The notes beneath the pieces are model-generated. The model was not told the DNA's origin. It worked only from the letters and a program-made list of their open reading frames with translations, and searched no databases. Shown one piece after another: positions 7,469 through 14,999 of a stretch of 19,758 nt of DNA; within the stretch, counting starts at the first letter, position 1; each line of letters begins with the position of its first letter. The DNA is from Bacteroidales bacterium 52_46 (GTDB taxonomy: Bacteria > Bacteroidota > Bacteroidia > Bacteroidales > Muribaculaceae), in NCBI GenBank assembly GCA_001915385.1, contig MNQK01000014.1, positions 1 through 19,758 on the forward strand. Direction: 5' to 3'. The translations under genes and the position numbers were made by a program.

Positions 7469-7639
7469 ACTTGTGAGGATGCTGCAGAACTCTATTCTTT
7501 ATCCGCGGTTGATTATCGCCTTTGGCGCTTTGCTCTGCAAAGAAACCGCGGATACTACATAGCTGATTACCAGCATACTTTGTTTAGTAGCCGCGGTTTT
7601 TAACCGCGGAAGGCTTAGTTTTGCAACAGCCTCACAAGT
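7469..7639. repeat. Branched inverted-repeat element between GH3 and SGNH genes
   Basis: The ends match as an inverted repeat: ACTTGTGAGG (7469-7478) with CCTCACAAGT (7630-7639), extending to about 24 bp with three mismatches. Inside are two independent hairpins. One is ATCCGCGGTT/AACCGCGGAT (7501-7510 with 7544-7553), itself holding CGCC/GGCG (7517-7520, 7524-7527) and CTTTGC/GCAAAG (7528-7533, 7537-7542). The other is CCGCGGTT/AACCGCGG (7591-7598 with 7602-7609). The predicted fold is a multi-branched junction. It fills most of the 228-bp spacer of a presumed two-gene transcript. Confidence 0.8.
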
Positions 7640-7664
7640 CGATATGAATTATTATCCGCTTCTG

Positions 7665-10223
7665 TTAAATCGTCACGGGCGATTGCAGCACGATATTGTC
7701 TGACGCCTTGCCGATCATGAAGTTATAGGTTCCTGCGGGAGTATAGAATTCCTTCTTGTTGTCGTCCCAGAGTCGGAGTTCGGATTTCGGCACGCTTATC
7801 TCCATCTTCTCGGTCTTGCCCTTCTTGATGTTGACGCGCTTGAATCCTTTGAGCTGCTTGATGGGAGTCTTGACACCTTCGATTTCAGGGAACTGTATGT
7901 ACACCTGAGCTACCTCGTCGCCGTCACGCTTGCCGGCATTTTTTATATCGAAAGTCAGGGTCACATTCTCGTCGTCCTGTGCTACCTTGAGATTGCGGTA
8001 GTCAAACTTCGTATAGCTGAGTCCGTGACCAAAAGCATAGAGAGGCTTGCCGGTGAAGTACATATATGTACGGTTGTTCTTCACATTGTAGTCGTTGAAG
8101 TCGGGAAGGTCGTCAATCGAGCTGTAGAATGTCAGCGGCAGACGGCCTGCGGGGTTGTAATCGCCGAAAAGCACCTCGGCAACAGCTGTTCCGCCGGCCT
8201 CCCCGGGATACCATGCATCGACTATCGCGGGAAGATTTTCCGACTCCCAGTTGATACCCATCGAGCTGCCTGCCACGAGTACAAGCACCGTATTGGGGTT
8301 GAGCTTATATGCTTCCTGGAGGAATATCTGCTGGTCCTTGAGCAGACCGAGAGTCACGCGGTCCTGACCCTCACGCTCGATTGACTGGTTGATACCCATC
8401 ACTGCTATCACCACATCGGCGTCCTTGACTATCTTGGCAGCCTCGCCAAACATCTCCTCCATCACGTTGGCACCCGTGCTCGGCACCATCCAGTTCAGGC
8501 GTGCAATGCAGTCGCCTCCAGCATCGTAGTATTCAACCTTCAGGTCGTAGCTGCGGCCCTTTTCCAGATTGAGAATAGCTTTTTCGTCGCGGCGCGCATG
8601 CACGTTCCAGTCCTCGATTACAAGCTCACCGTCGAGCCATACACGCACACCGTCGTCGCTCGTGAAACTCAACACATACTGTCCCGACACGTTCGGTACG
8701 AGTTTGCCGGTCCAGCGTATCGACATGGGCGATGCGGGAAGGAAGGGATCGGGAGCCTGGTTGGCGGGTTCGAAATTGATGCTCTTGTCGGTACGCACCT
8801 TCGGTGTGCCCTCGAAGTTGGGGTTGTCGTAATATTCGCCCTTGAGTCCCTCGGGGAAATTGAGCGCCGAAATAAGCTGGAATCCCTCCTCGTTTGACAC
8901 CCAGGGAGCGTAAAGCACCTCGACATCATTGCCGACACGCTGACGTATACCCTCGAGCACCGATACCGGTTCTCTTACCGGCTCACCCGAGTAGTCGCCG
9001 AACTCATGGTTGGCGGCATTGATTCCCACTACGGCTATCTTTTTGAGTTTTTTCTCATTGAGGGGCAATGTGTTTTTGCTGTTCTTGAGCAGCACGATAC
9101 TCTGGCGGGCAGCCTCGAGCGCGAGGTCCTGGTGCTCCCGGCAGCCTACTATCGACGGGCTCAGATGGTTGTAGGGAACAGCATCGGGGTCGTCGAACAT
9201 GCCCAGACGCATACGGGCGCGCAGCACGTGGTAGGCGGCCGAGTCGATCTGCTCCTCGGTGACCATATACTGTTTGTAGGCGTCGAGCAGCGCAGTGCGG
9301 AATATATAATCGCCGCACTCCACGTCGAGACCGGCCTGCAGACACATCATCGCTGCCGCTTCGGGGGTCTTGGCATAGTGGTGGTTCCACATCACCAGAC
9401 CGGGAGCGCCGCAGTCCGACACGATGTAGCCGTCAAATCCCCAGTCCTGCTTCAGCACTTTCTTAAGCAGCCAGTTGTTGACCGTACAGGGCACACCGTT
9501 GATGGCATTGTAGGCGGTCATGATTGACTGTGCGTTACCCTCCTTGACGCAGCGTTCGAAAGCGGGCAGATAGTATTCGCGCATATCGGTCTCGGTAATG
9601 GCGGCCTGACACTCGAAGCGGTTGTGCTCCTCGTTGTTGGCGGCAAAATGCTTGGGAGTAGAAACCGTCTTGAGATAGCGGGGATGATTGCCCTGCAATC
9701 CGCGCACGAACTGAGTGCCGAGCACACCCGACAGATAGGGATCCTCGCCGTATGTCTCGGGAGTGCGGCCCCATCGCGGGTCACGTGCCATATTTACGGT
9801 CGGCGACCAGAATGTGAGCAGGTCGCAGAACTGTGCGGTCTGTTTCTTGCCCCGTTCAAGTTCGTTCCAGCGTGCACGGGCCTCGTCCGATGCTACTGTC
9901 GCTACCTTGAGCTGCATGTCGGGGTTCCACATACTTGCCAGACCGATAGCCTGGGGGAACACGGTGAACTTGCCCGGACGGATGATACCATGGAGGGCCT
10001 CGTTACCCATGTAATATTTGTCGATACCCATACGCTCAATTCCGGGGGAAGAAGCGTAGAGCAACGAAACTTTTTCCTCTACCGTGAGTCGTCCGAGAAG
10101 GTCTTTGGCCCTGGGCTCAGGTGTCTGGCTCATGTCTTTGTAGAGTTCCTGCGACGTGGCCGAAAACACTCCGGTCAGTGCCACAAACCCTACGAGAAGG
10201 CGTTTTGCAGTCTTTGTAATCAT
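7665..10223 (-). CDS. Secreted GH3 beta-glycosidase with PA14 domain
   Basis: An 852-residue exported glycoside hydrolase of family GH3 (beta-glucosidase or beta-xylosidase type). The signal peptide is about residues 1-25. The GH3 N-terminal barrel spans roughly 35-340, with RDPRWGRTPETYGEDP (148-163), KHFAANNE (191-198) and the nucleophile D270 in YIVSDCGA. The GH3 C-terminal domain starts near 370 and is interrupted by a PA14 carbohydrate-binding module at about 458-582 (GLKGEYYDNPNF, then TSDDGVRVWLDG). It resumes with SIEREGQDR, where E616 or E618 should be the acid/base, and ends in a fibronectin-III-like domain (about 750-845). The domain order and length are normal for Bacteroidetes GH3-PA14 enzymes. 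It hydrolyses terminal beta-linked sugars; the exact sugar is not decidable. No SusC/D pair is nearby. Confidence 0.93.
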   Translation of the reverse strand: MITKTAKRLLVGFVALTGVFSATSQELYKDMSQTPEPRAKDLLGRLTVEEKVSLLYASSPGIERMGIDKYYMGNEALHGIIRPGKFTVFPQAIGLASMWNPDMQLKVATVASDEARARWNELERGKKQTAQFCDLLTFWSPTVNMARDPRWGRTPETYGEDPYLSGVLGTQFVRGLQGNHPRYLKTVSTPKHFAANNEEHNRFECQAAITETDMREYYLPAFERCVKEGNAQSIMTAYNAINGVPCTVNNWLLKKVLKQDWGFDGYIVSDCGAPGLVMWNHHYAKTPEAAAMMCLQAGLDVECGDYIFRTALLDAYKQYMVTEEQIDSAAYHVLRARMRLGMFDDPDAVPYNHLSPSIVGCREHQDLALEAARQSIVLLKNSKNTLPLNEKKLKKIAVVGINAANHEFGDYSGEPVREPVSVLEGIRQRVGNDVEVLYAPWVSNEEGFQLISALNFPEGLKGEYYDNPNFEGTPKVRTDKSINFEPANQAPDPFLPASPMSIRWTGKLVPNVSGQYVLSFTSDDGVRVWLDGELVIEDWNVHARRDEKAILNLEKGRSYDLKVEYYDAGGDCIARLNWMVPSTGANVMEEMFGEAAKIVKDADVVIAVMGINQSIEREGQDRVTLGLLKDQQIFLQEAYKLNPNTVLVLVAGSSMGINWESENLPAIVDAWYPGEAGGTAVAEVLFGDYNPAGRLPLTFYSSIDDLPDFNDYNVKNNRTYMYFTGKPLYAFGHGLSYTKFDYRNLKVAQDDENVTLTFDIKNAGKRDGDEVAQVYIQFPEIEGVKTPIKQLKGFKRVNIKKGKTEKMEISVPKSELRLWDDNKKEFYTPAGTYNFMIGKASDNIVLQSPVTI

Positions 10224-10398
10224 GTTTTATCTGTTTTATGTTTTAGTGTTCAGTTTAGTTCTTTCCCACATTAATTAAACTATATAAAATACGGGAATGG
10301 TAATGTTTTAAGGATCGGCCTGTCAGGACATGCATGCACTACTGCCTTAGAGGGTGTCTCATTTACAATCTTTGTAATTCAATCGGTTTCCCGGTCAG

Positions 10399-10441
10399 AG
10401 AGTATTATTTGAAGTCTTTTAAAATGCTCAAATAATACTCT
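10399..10441. repeat. 14-bp perfect stem-loop upstream of GH3
   Basis: AGAGTATTATTTGA (10399-10412) pairs perfectly with TCAAATAATACTCT (10428-10441) around a 15-base loop. No T-run follows on either side. It lies in the presumed GH3 leader, between a minus-strand promoter (10547-10577) and the GH3 start at 10223, and overlaps the stop codon of a possible 18-codon reading frame. It could be an attenuator, a regulator site or a terminator. The stretch 10224-10398 between it and GH3 is AT-rich and shows nothing else I can name. Confidence 0.7.
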
Positions 10442-10496
10442 ACTGTGGGACGAGGATAATGTTTGGTTTGTTTGTTTCGGAAGCCTTGGCCGCCAT
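10440..10496 (-). other. Possible short leader ORF or gene remnant
   Basis: An 18-codon frame, MAAKASETNKPNIILVPQ, starts about 45 bases downstream of the predicted minus-strand promoter and stops inside the 14-bp hairpin. The same frame is open upstream to about 10643 without a good start. The piece ETNKPNIILV resembles the beginning of mature sulfatases (PNIILI-ADD), which would make it a fossil. This is weak and could be chance in an AT-rich spacer. Confidence 0.2.
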
Positions 10497-10546
10497 TACG
10501 GCAGGCAGCACAGGTTTTTGATTATTTACACTGAACTTCTCTTTTG

Positions 10547-10577
10547 CAAAATTAGCAAATGCTTGTAATTCCGTCAA
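10547..10577 (-). promoter_or_regulatory. Predicted promoter toward GH3
   Basis: On the minus strand, TTGAC (complement of 10573-10577), a 20-base spacer and TAATTTTG (complement of 10547-10554) match the Bacteroidetes -33/-7 consensus. Transcription would begin near 10540, giving GH3 a leader of roughly 315 bases containing the 14-bp hairpin. No better promoter is seen closer to GH3. Confidence 0.5.
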
Positions 10578-10604
10578 GTAACACTCCACCCAAAAATATG
10601 TTGC

Positions 10605-10656
10605 TTTGCGCCAGAGCCTATCGACGTTTGCGTCAAAAAATTGTCATTTTGCGTCA
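10605..10656. promoter_or_regulatory. Three phased direct repeats TTTGCGYCA (operator-like)
   Basis: TTTGCGCCA (10605-10613), TTTGCGTCA (10627-10635) and TTTGCGTCA (10648-10656) are spaced 22 and 21 bp apart, two DNA helical turns, so all face one side of the helix. The array begins 28 bp upstream of the -33 box of the minus-strand promoter. Such phased repeats are typical of AraC-type binding sites, including hybrid two-component regulators that control glycan loci in Bacteroidetes. The regulator is not encoded in this window, so its identity is inferred. Confidence 0.55.
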
Positions 10657-10698
10657 GTCATCAATTTTTTTTATTTTCCGAGATGTAAAACATCACAT

Positions 10699-10757
10699 AC
10701 TTTACAAAATTTCACATCGCACTTTACAATTAATTACCTTGCAATTTTTTACCTTTG
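10699..10757 (+). promoter_or_regulatory. Predicted GH92 promoter with phased ACTTTACAA pair
   Basis: TACCTTTG (10750-10757) is a good -7 box 37 bases before the GH92 start. No TTTG is present at the expected -33 position. Instead ACTTTACAA occurs twice, at 10699-10707 and 10721-10729, exactly 22 bp apart, the second copy covering the -33 region. This is the arrangement expected of an activator-dependent promoter. Confidence 0.5.
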
Positions 10758-10794
10758 TATCTGTAATTCCTAACACATCGATTATTATCACAGA

Positions 10795-13077
10795 ATGAAA
10801 AAATCTATTGCCATCATTTCCGCAATGTGCCTGTCGGCGATATGCCATTGCGCGGCCGGAACGCGTCTGTCAGATTATGTCAACCCGATAATAGGAGCTT
10901 CGACAAGTACGACCATAGCGCATGCCGAACACGGCCTCGGCAAGACATTCCCCGGAGCCGCCACTCCCTGGGGCATGACGCAGGTAAGCCCCAACACCAT
11001 CACCGGTGGCGACAACGGTTCGGGTTACTCCTATGAGCATACTTCCATCGAAGGATTCGCAATGACGCAGCTCAGCGGCATCGGATGGTACGGCGATATG
11101 GGCAATTTTTTAGTCATGCCCTCGGTCGGCCCGCTTCACACATGGCGTGGCGACCTCTACAATCCGGAAGCCGGCTACCGCTCGCGCTACGACAAGGATT
11201 CCGAAATCGCCAAAGCTGGCTACTACGGTGTCCGCCTTTCGGACTACGATATTCATGCCGAGGTGACGGCCACGCCCCACGGCGGCGTGATGCGGTTCAC
11301 CTATCCTCAGGCCGACACTGCCCGCGTGCAGATTGACCTGGCGCGGAGAGTGGGCGGCACCTCCACACGCCAGCGCGTAGAAGTGGTCAACGACTCCACC
11401 ATACGCGGCTGGATGCGCTGCACCCCCGACGGAGGCGGCTGGGGCAACGGCAGCGGCAACGCCAATTATACCGTATACTTCTACTCCGTGTTCTCCCGCC
11501 CGATGACCGACTACGGCGTGTGGACCGCTCTTGTCCCCGCCGGCACCGACCGCCATCTCCAGTCGGTTACATCAGATGATTTCGCACGCCGCACGGCCAA
11601 TGCCGAAGTGGTGCGCGGCATAAAGGCATACGAGGGCAACCATCTCGGATTTTTCTCCGAATTTTCCACCGGCAAAGGCGACAGCGTCACCCTCCGCACC
11701 GCCATCTCTTTCGTCAGCATGGAGGGCGCCGAAGCCAACTACAACGCCGAACTTGCCGCTAATTCCGACTTCGCTTACTACCGCGAGCAAGCCGCCGCGC
11801 TGTGGGACGACGCCCTCGGCAAGATTACCGTCGACGGAGGTTCCGACGACGACCGCACAATATTTTACACCGCCCTCTACCACACGATGATCGACCCGCG
11901 CTGTTTCACCGACGTGACGGGCGAATATCCCGGAGCCGACGGCAAAATACACACTACCGACCGCTACACGCGCCGCACGGTGTTCAGCGGATGGGACGTG
12001 TTCCGCAGCCAGTTCCCGCTCCAGACTGTCATCAATCCCGAAGTTGTCAACGATATGATTAACTCCTTCATCGACATGGCCGAGGAGAACGGCAGCGGCG
12101 TCTACGACCGCTGGGAACTTCTCAACGCCTACTCGGGCTGTATGCTCGGCAATCCTGCCATATCGGTAATAGCCGACGCCGCAGTGAAAGGTATCGACGG
12201 CTTCGACCTCGCCAAAGCCTACGCGCAGTGCCGCCGCACAGCCGACACGATAGGCCATCACCCCGAACTCGGTTACTCTCCGGGCGGTTCATCGATTTCC
12301 GAAACCCTCGAATATGCCTATTTCGACTGGTGCGTGGCTCAGATTGCCCGTCTTACGGGCGACAGTCAGGCAGAAAAGTCGTATCTCGACCGCGGACAGG
12401 CCTACCGCAACATATTTGATGCTGAAAAGGGCTGGTTCCGTCCGCGCAACGCCGACGGCTCGTGGGCCGAATGGCCCGAGAAAGGACGCATGCAGGAGTG
12501 GTACGGCTGTATGGAATGCAATCCCTACCAGCAGGGATGGTTCGTGCCACACGATGTCGACGGGATGGTATCACTGATGGGGGGCCGCGACGCCGCACTC
12601 GCCGACCTGCAGTCGATGTTCGAGAACACTCCGGTGGAATTCTGGTGGAACGAGTTCTACAATCACGCCAACGAACCGGTGCACCATGTCCCCTTCCTGT
12701 TCAACCGCCTCGGTGCGCCCGAACTCACTCAGAAGTGGACCAACCATATTTGCCGCAAGGCCTACCGCAATGCCGTCGACGGTCTTTGCGGCAACGAGGA
12801 CGTAGGCCAGATGTCGGCCTGGTATATCCTGGCAGCATCGGGCTTCCATCCCCTTTGTCCCGGTCTGCCGGAATATGAAATCACCTCTCCCCTCTTCGAC
12901 CGCATCACCTACAACCTCCCCTCAGGCAAGCAGTTCGTCATCACAGCCGACCGTCCCTCGCCCGACGCCATCTACATAGACACCGTCACCCTCAACGGCG
13001 AAAAACTGACCGGCACCGCCATCCCCCATTCCGCCATAATCAACGGCGGCACCCTCCACTTCAAACTGACACAATAA
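10795..13077 (+). CDS. Secreted GH92 alpha-mannosidase-type glycosidase
   Basis: A 760-residue exported protein of family GH92, calcium-dependent exo-alpha-mannosidases that trim alpha-linked mannose from N-glycans or mannans. The signal peptide is about residues 1-21. The N-terminal lectin-like domain begins YVNPIIGA and carries FPGAATPWGMTQVSPNT (52-68). The catalytic (alpha/alpha)6 domain follows, with FSGWDVFRSQFP (397-408), ECNPYQQGWFVPHDVDG where E574 is the expected general acid, NEPVHH (626-631) and GNEDVGQMSAWY (666-677) holding the expected acidic base residues. Length matches the family. The ECNPYQQ form differs from the EGNAWQY form of the best studied alpha-1,2-mannosidases, so linkage specificity may differ. 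It diverges from GH3 across the shared control region. Confidence 0.95.
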   Translation: MKKSIAIISAMCLSAICHCAAGTRLSDYVNPIIGASTSTTIAHAEHGLGKTFPGAATPWGMTQVSPNTITGGDNGSGYSYEHTSIEGFAMTQLSGIGWYGDMGNFLVMPSVGPLHTWRGDLYNPEAGYRSRYDKDSEIAKAGYYGVRLSDYDIHAEVTATPHGGVMRFTYPQADTARVQIDLARRVGGTSTRQRVEVVNDSTIRGWMRCTPDGGGWGNGSGNANYTVYFYSVFSRPMTDYGVWTALVPAGTDRHLQSVTSDDFARRTANAEVVRGIKAYEGNHLGFFSEFSTGKGDSVTLRTAISFVSMEGAEANYNAELAANSDFAYYREQAAALWDDALGKITVDGGSDDDRTIFYTALYHTMIDPRCFTDVTGEYPGADGKIHTTDRYTRRTVFSGWDVFRSQFPLQTVINPEVVNDMINSFIDMAEENGSGVYDRWELLNAYSGCMLGNPAISVIADAAVKGIDGFDLAKAYAQCRRTADTIGHHPELGYSPGGSSISETLEYAYFDWCVAQIARLTGDSQAEKSYLDRGQAYRNIFDAEKGWFRPRNADGSWAEWPEKGRMQEWYGCMECNPYQQGWFVPHDVDGMVSLMGGRDAALADLQSMFENTPVEFWWNEFYNHANEPVHHVPFLFNRLGAPELTQKWTNHICRKAYRNAVDGLCGNEDVGQMSAWYILAASGFHPLCPGLPEYEITSPLFDRITYNLPSGKQFVITADRPSPDAIYIDTVTLNGEKLTGTAIPHSAIINGGTLHFKLTQ

Positions 13078-13138
13078 TCACAGCCACATAACATCCCCAA
13101 TCCATTATTTTTCCTATCTTTGCAATAATTATTATCAG

Positions 13139-13466
13139 ATAAGTAACTGTTCAAAATTATTTTGATATTATGACGGAAGGATTTTTCAGGCGATTTCCGG
13201 TGAGGAAGAAGGAGTGTAGCAAGCTACATGACTGATGACGAAACGGAAAGCGAAGAAAAAGACTCCGGCAGAATATTAAAATAATGAGAATGGTTAATAT
13301 AAAATAATTTTAGAGCTTGTCCAAATTTATATGATGCAGATTTTGAGAGGAATTGTCAGATGGATTTTTGCTTGCGATGAGGGAGCGTAGCCGTAGCTAC
13401 GTGACTGAAGAGCGAGCAAAAGCAAAGTGATATGAATTTTGTACAAGCTCTTAAACAGTTACTTAT
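13139..13466. repeat. 328-bp repeat block: two related long hairpins inside 13-bp inverted repeats
   Basis: A perfect 13-bp inverted repeat, ATAAGTAACTGTT (13139-13151) and its complement (13454-13466), bounds two imperfect palindromes of about 130-140 bp each. The first (about 13156-13285) centres on TGTAGC-AA-GCTACA (13215-13228). The second (about 13312-13451) centres on CGTAGC-CGTA-GCTACG (13386-13401), with AGAGCTTGT/ACAAGCTCT at its ends. Both continue past the centre with TGACTGA, showing that they belong to one family. No open frame of note lies inside and no target duplication is seen. The block fills the 391-bp spacer between GH92 and the MNT gene; 13078-13138 has only a lone -7-like TATCTTTG (13115-13122). 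Confidence 0.8.
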
Positions 13467-13468
13467 AA

Positions 13469-13759
13469 ATGGTTTCAGAATATTGCATTAGAATATTAAA
13501 CGAGAATTTACCCGTTATGAAGGAAAAATACGGGGTGACCGGATTATGTCTTTACGGTTCCACTGCCCGGGGAGATAATAACGAGGATAGCGATGTCGAT
13601 ATTCTTGTGGATATGCCTCCTAAAATTTTCCTCATGAGCGGTCTAAAAAACTTTTTGGAGCAAATACTCTGTACTTCAGTCGATTTAGTACGGCGTCATT
13701 CTCATCTGTCTGCAAAATTTTTAAATCAGATTTCACGCGATGGCATCAAAATACTCTGA
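13469..13759 (+). CDS. MNT-type minimal nucleotidyltransferase (MNT/HEPN antitoxin-like)
   Basis: A 96-residue nucleotidyltransferase of the MNT/NTP_transf_2 group. The fold signature is complete: YGSTARGDNNEDSDVDILVD (29-48), a G-S motif followed by D-x-D, with a later Asp (SVDLV). Such proteins usually act as the antitoxin that adds AMP to a HEPN ribonuclease toxin and is encoded just upstream of it. The ATG lies 2 bases beyond the end of the repeat block and is preceded directly by an in-frame TAA, so this is the earliest start; M17 (13517) is an alternative. Base composition is clearly more AT-rich than that of the neighbours, hinting at acquisition by transfer. Only a stub of a HEPN-like partner follows. 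Confidence 0.85.
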   Translation: MVSEYCIRILNENLPVMKEKYGVTGLCLYGSTARGDNNEDSDVDILVDMPPKIFLMSGLKNFLEQILCTSVDLVRRHSHLSAKFLNQISRDGIKIL

Positions 13760-13814
13760 CCGGGATAAAGAACGAGTTCTCCTGACTCTTAATTGTCTAA
13801 TCAGAGTCTTTTAA
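13740..13814 (+). pseudogene. Truncated HEPN-like (DUF86-type) toxin remnant
   Basis: A 24-codon frame overlaps the MNT gene end by 20 bases in the +1 frame. It starts ATG and contains SDRDKERVLLTLNCLIRV before a TAA at 13812. The position, the overlap and the R-x-K-x3-LL-x4-I-like opening resemble the first helix of HEPN partners of MNT proteins, which are normally about 100-140 residues. The frame ends 9 bases before the next gene. I infer loss of the rest of the toxin; the stretch is too short for a firm family call. Confidence 0.4.
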
Positions 13815-13823
13815 TTTAGATTT

Positions 13824-14999
13824 ATGGAGCATTTTGATTTTGACGAGATAGTTTGCAGGAAGGGGACGGGATCTTATAAGTGGGATACGCCTCAGGCCGA
13901 TGATATATTGCCTATGTGGGTGGCCGATATGGATTTCCGGACGGCACCTTGCATCATCGAGGCGTTGCGGCGCAGGGTGGAGCATGGTGTGTTCGGCTAT
14001 ACGAAAGTCGGCGCAGACTACTACGACGCTCTTACCGGCTGGTTCCGCAGGCGTCACGGCTGGGAGATAAATCCCGGCGACGTCATCTACACGTCGGGCG
14101 TCGTACCCGCCATATCGGCGATAATCAAGGGATTGACGCGTCCGGGCGACAAAGTCATCGTCCAGACGCCCGTCTACAACTGCTTCTTCTCCTCTATTCA
14201 CAACAACGGCTGCGGGATTTTTGAAAATCCGCTCATATATCATCCCGACGGACACTATACCATCGATTTCGACGAACTGGAACGATGTGCCGCCGACCCG
14301 CGCGCCACGATGATGCTCCTTTGCAACCCGCACAATCCCGCAGGACGCGTGTGGACTCGCGACGAATTGCGACGCATAGGCGATATATGCCTGCGCCACA
14401 ACGTCATAGTAGTGTCCGACGAAATACATTGCGAACTGACCTTCCCCGGCTTTGAATACACCCCATACGCCACTCTCGGCGACGACCTGTCGGCACGATG
14501 CGTGTGCTGCAACTCGCCGAGCAAGGCGTTCAACACCGCCGGCCTCCAGATTGCCAACATCGTATGCCGCGACCCGGAGATGCGCCGGCGCATAGACCGC
14601 GCCATCAACGACAACGAGGTATGCGACGTCAATCCGTTCGGTGTCACGGCACTTGTCGCCGCCTACAACGAGGGGGAACCGTGGCTCGCAGCGCTTGTAA
14701 AATACCTTCACGGCAATTACCTCATGGCCGTGGAGCGGCTGACTGCCGGACTGCCCGGATACACCGTCACCCCGCTCGAAGGCACATATCTGCTGTGGCT
14801 CAATGTCGCTCCGTCGGGACTTGACGGCGAGACATTCGCCCTCAGGCTGGAGGAAAATGGCCGCGTAATGGTTAGTCCGGGCGCGATATACGGCGCACCG
14901 GGCGAACAGTTCATACGCATTAATCTCGCCGCTCCCCGTGCAGTGGTAGCCGACGGAATTGACCGTATCGTCTCATTTGCAAAAGGATTGAAGGGCTGA
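13824..14999 (+). CDS. MalY/PatB-type PLP-dependent C-S lyase/aminotransferase
   Basis: A 391-residue cytoplasmic fold-type I PLP enzyme of the MalY/PatB group, which cleave cystathionine or cysteine conjugates to give homocysteine or thiol, pyruvate and ammonia, or act as aminotransferases. The opening FDEIVCRKGTGSYKWD and LPMWVADMDF are family hallmarks. NPHNPAGRVW (168-177), SDEIHCEL (198-205), the PLP lysine K234 in SPSKAFNTAGLQ and the carboxylate-binding R365 in FIRINLA are all present. Length is standard. It shares a TGATG junction with the MATE gene, so the two are co-translated; export of a sulfur compound or amino acid product is possible but speculative. Confidence 0.92.
   Translation: MEHFDFDEIVCRKGTGSYKWDTPQADDILPMWVADMDFRTAPCIIEALRRRVEHGVFGYTKVGADYYDALTGWFRRRHGWEINPGDVIYTSGVVPAISAIIKGLTRPGDKVIVQTPVYNCFFSSIHNNGCGIFENPLIYHPDGHYTIDFDELERCAADPRATMMLLCNPHNPAGRVWTRDELRRIGDICLRHNVIVVSDEIHCELTFPGFEYTPYATLGDDLSARCVCCNSPSKAFNTAGLQIANIVCRDPEMRRRIDRAINDNEVCDVNPFGVTALVAAYNEGEPWLAALVKYLHGNYLMAVERLTAGLPGYTVTPLEGTYLLWLNVAPSGLDGETFALRLEENGRVMVSPGAIYGAPGEQFIRINLAAPRAVVADGIDRIVSFAKGLKG

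Noticed and set aside
7437..7469. Longer TTG-initiated N-terminus for the SGNH hydrolase
   Set aside because: It would place 11 residues before a clear signal peptide, and its start falls on the end of an inverted-repeat element.
10363..10374. GGGTGTCTCATT as an insertion-sequence end
   Set aside because: It recalled the ends of some Bacteroidales elements, but no partner end or transposase fragment could be found nearby.
10559..10798. 79-codon plus-strand frame ahead of GH92
   Set aside because: It covers the phased repeats and the -7 box, is AT-driven in composition, and has no recognisable protein features.
13796..14711. 304-codon minus-strand frame opposite the MalY/PatB gene
   Set aside because: Shadow frame; the plus strand has a complete PLP enzyme with catalytic lysine and correct length.
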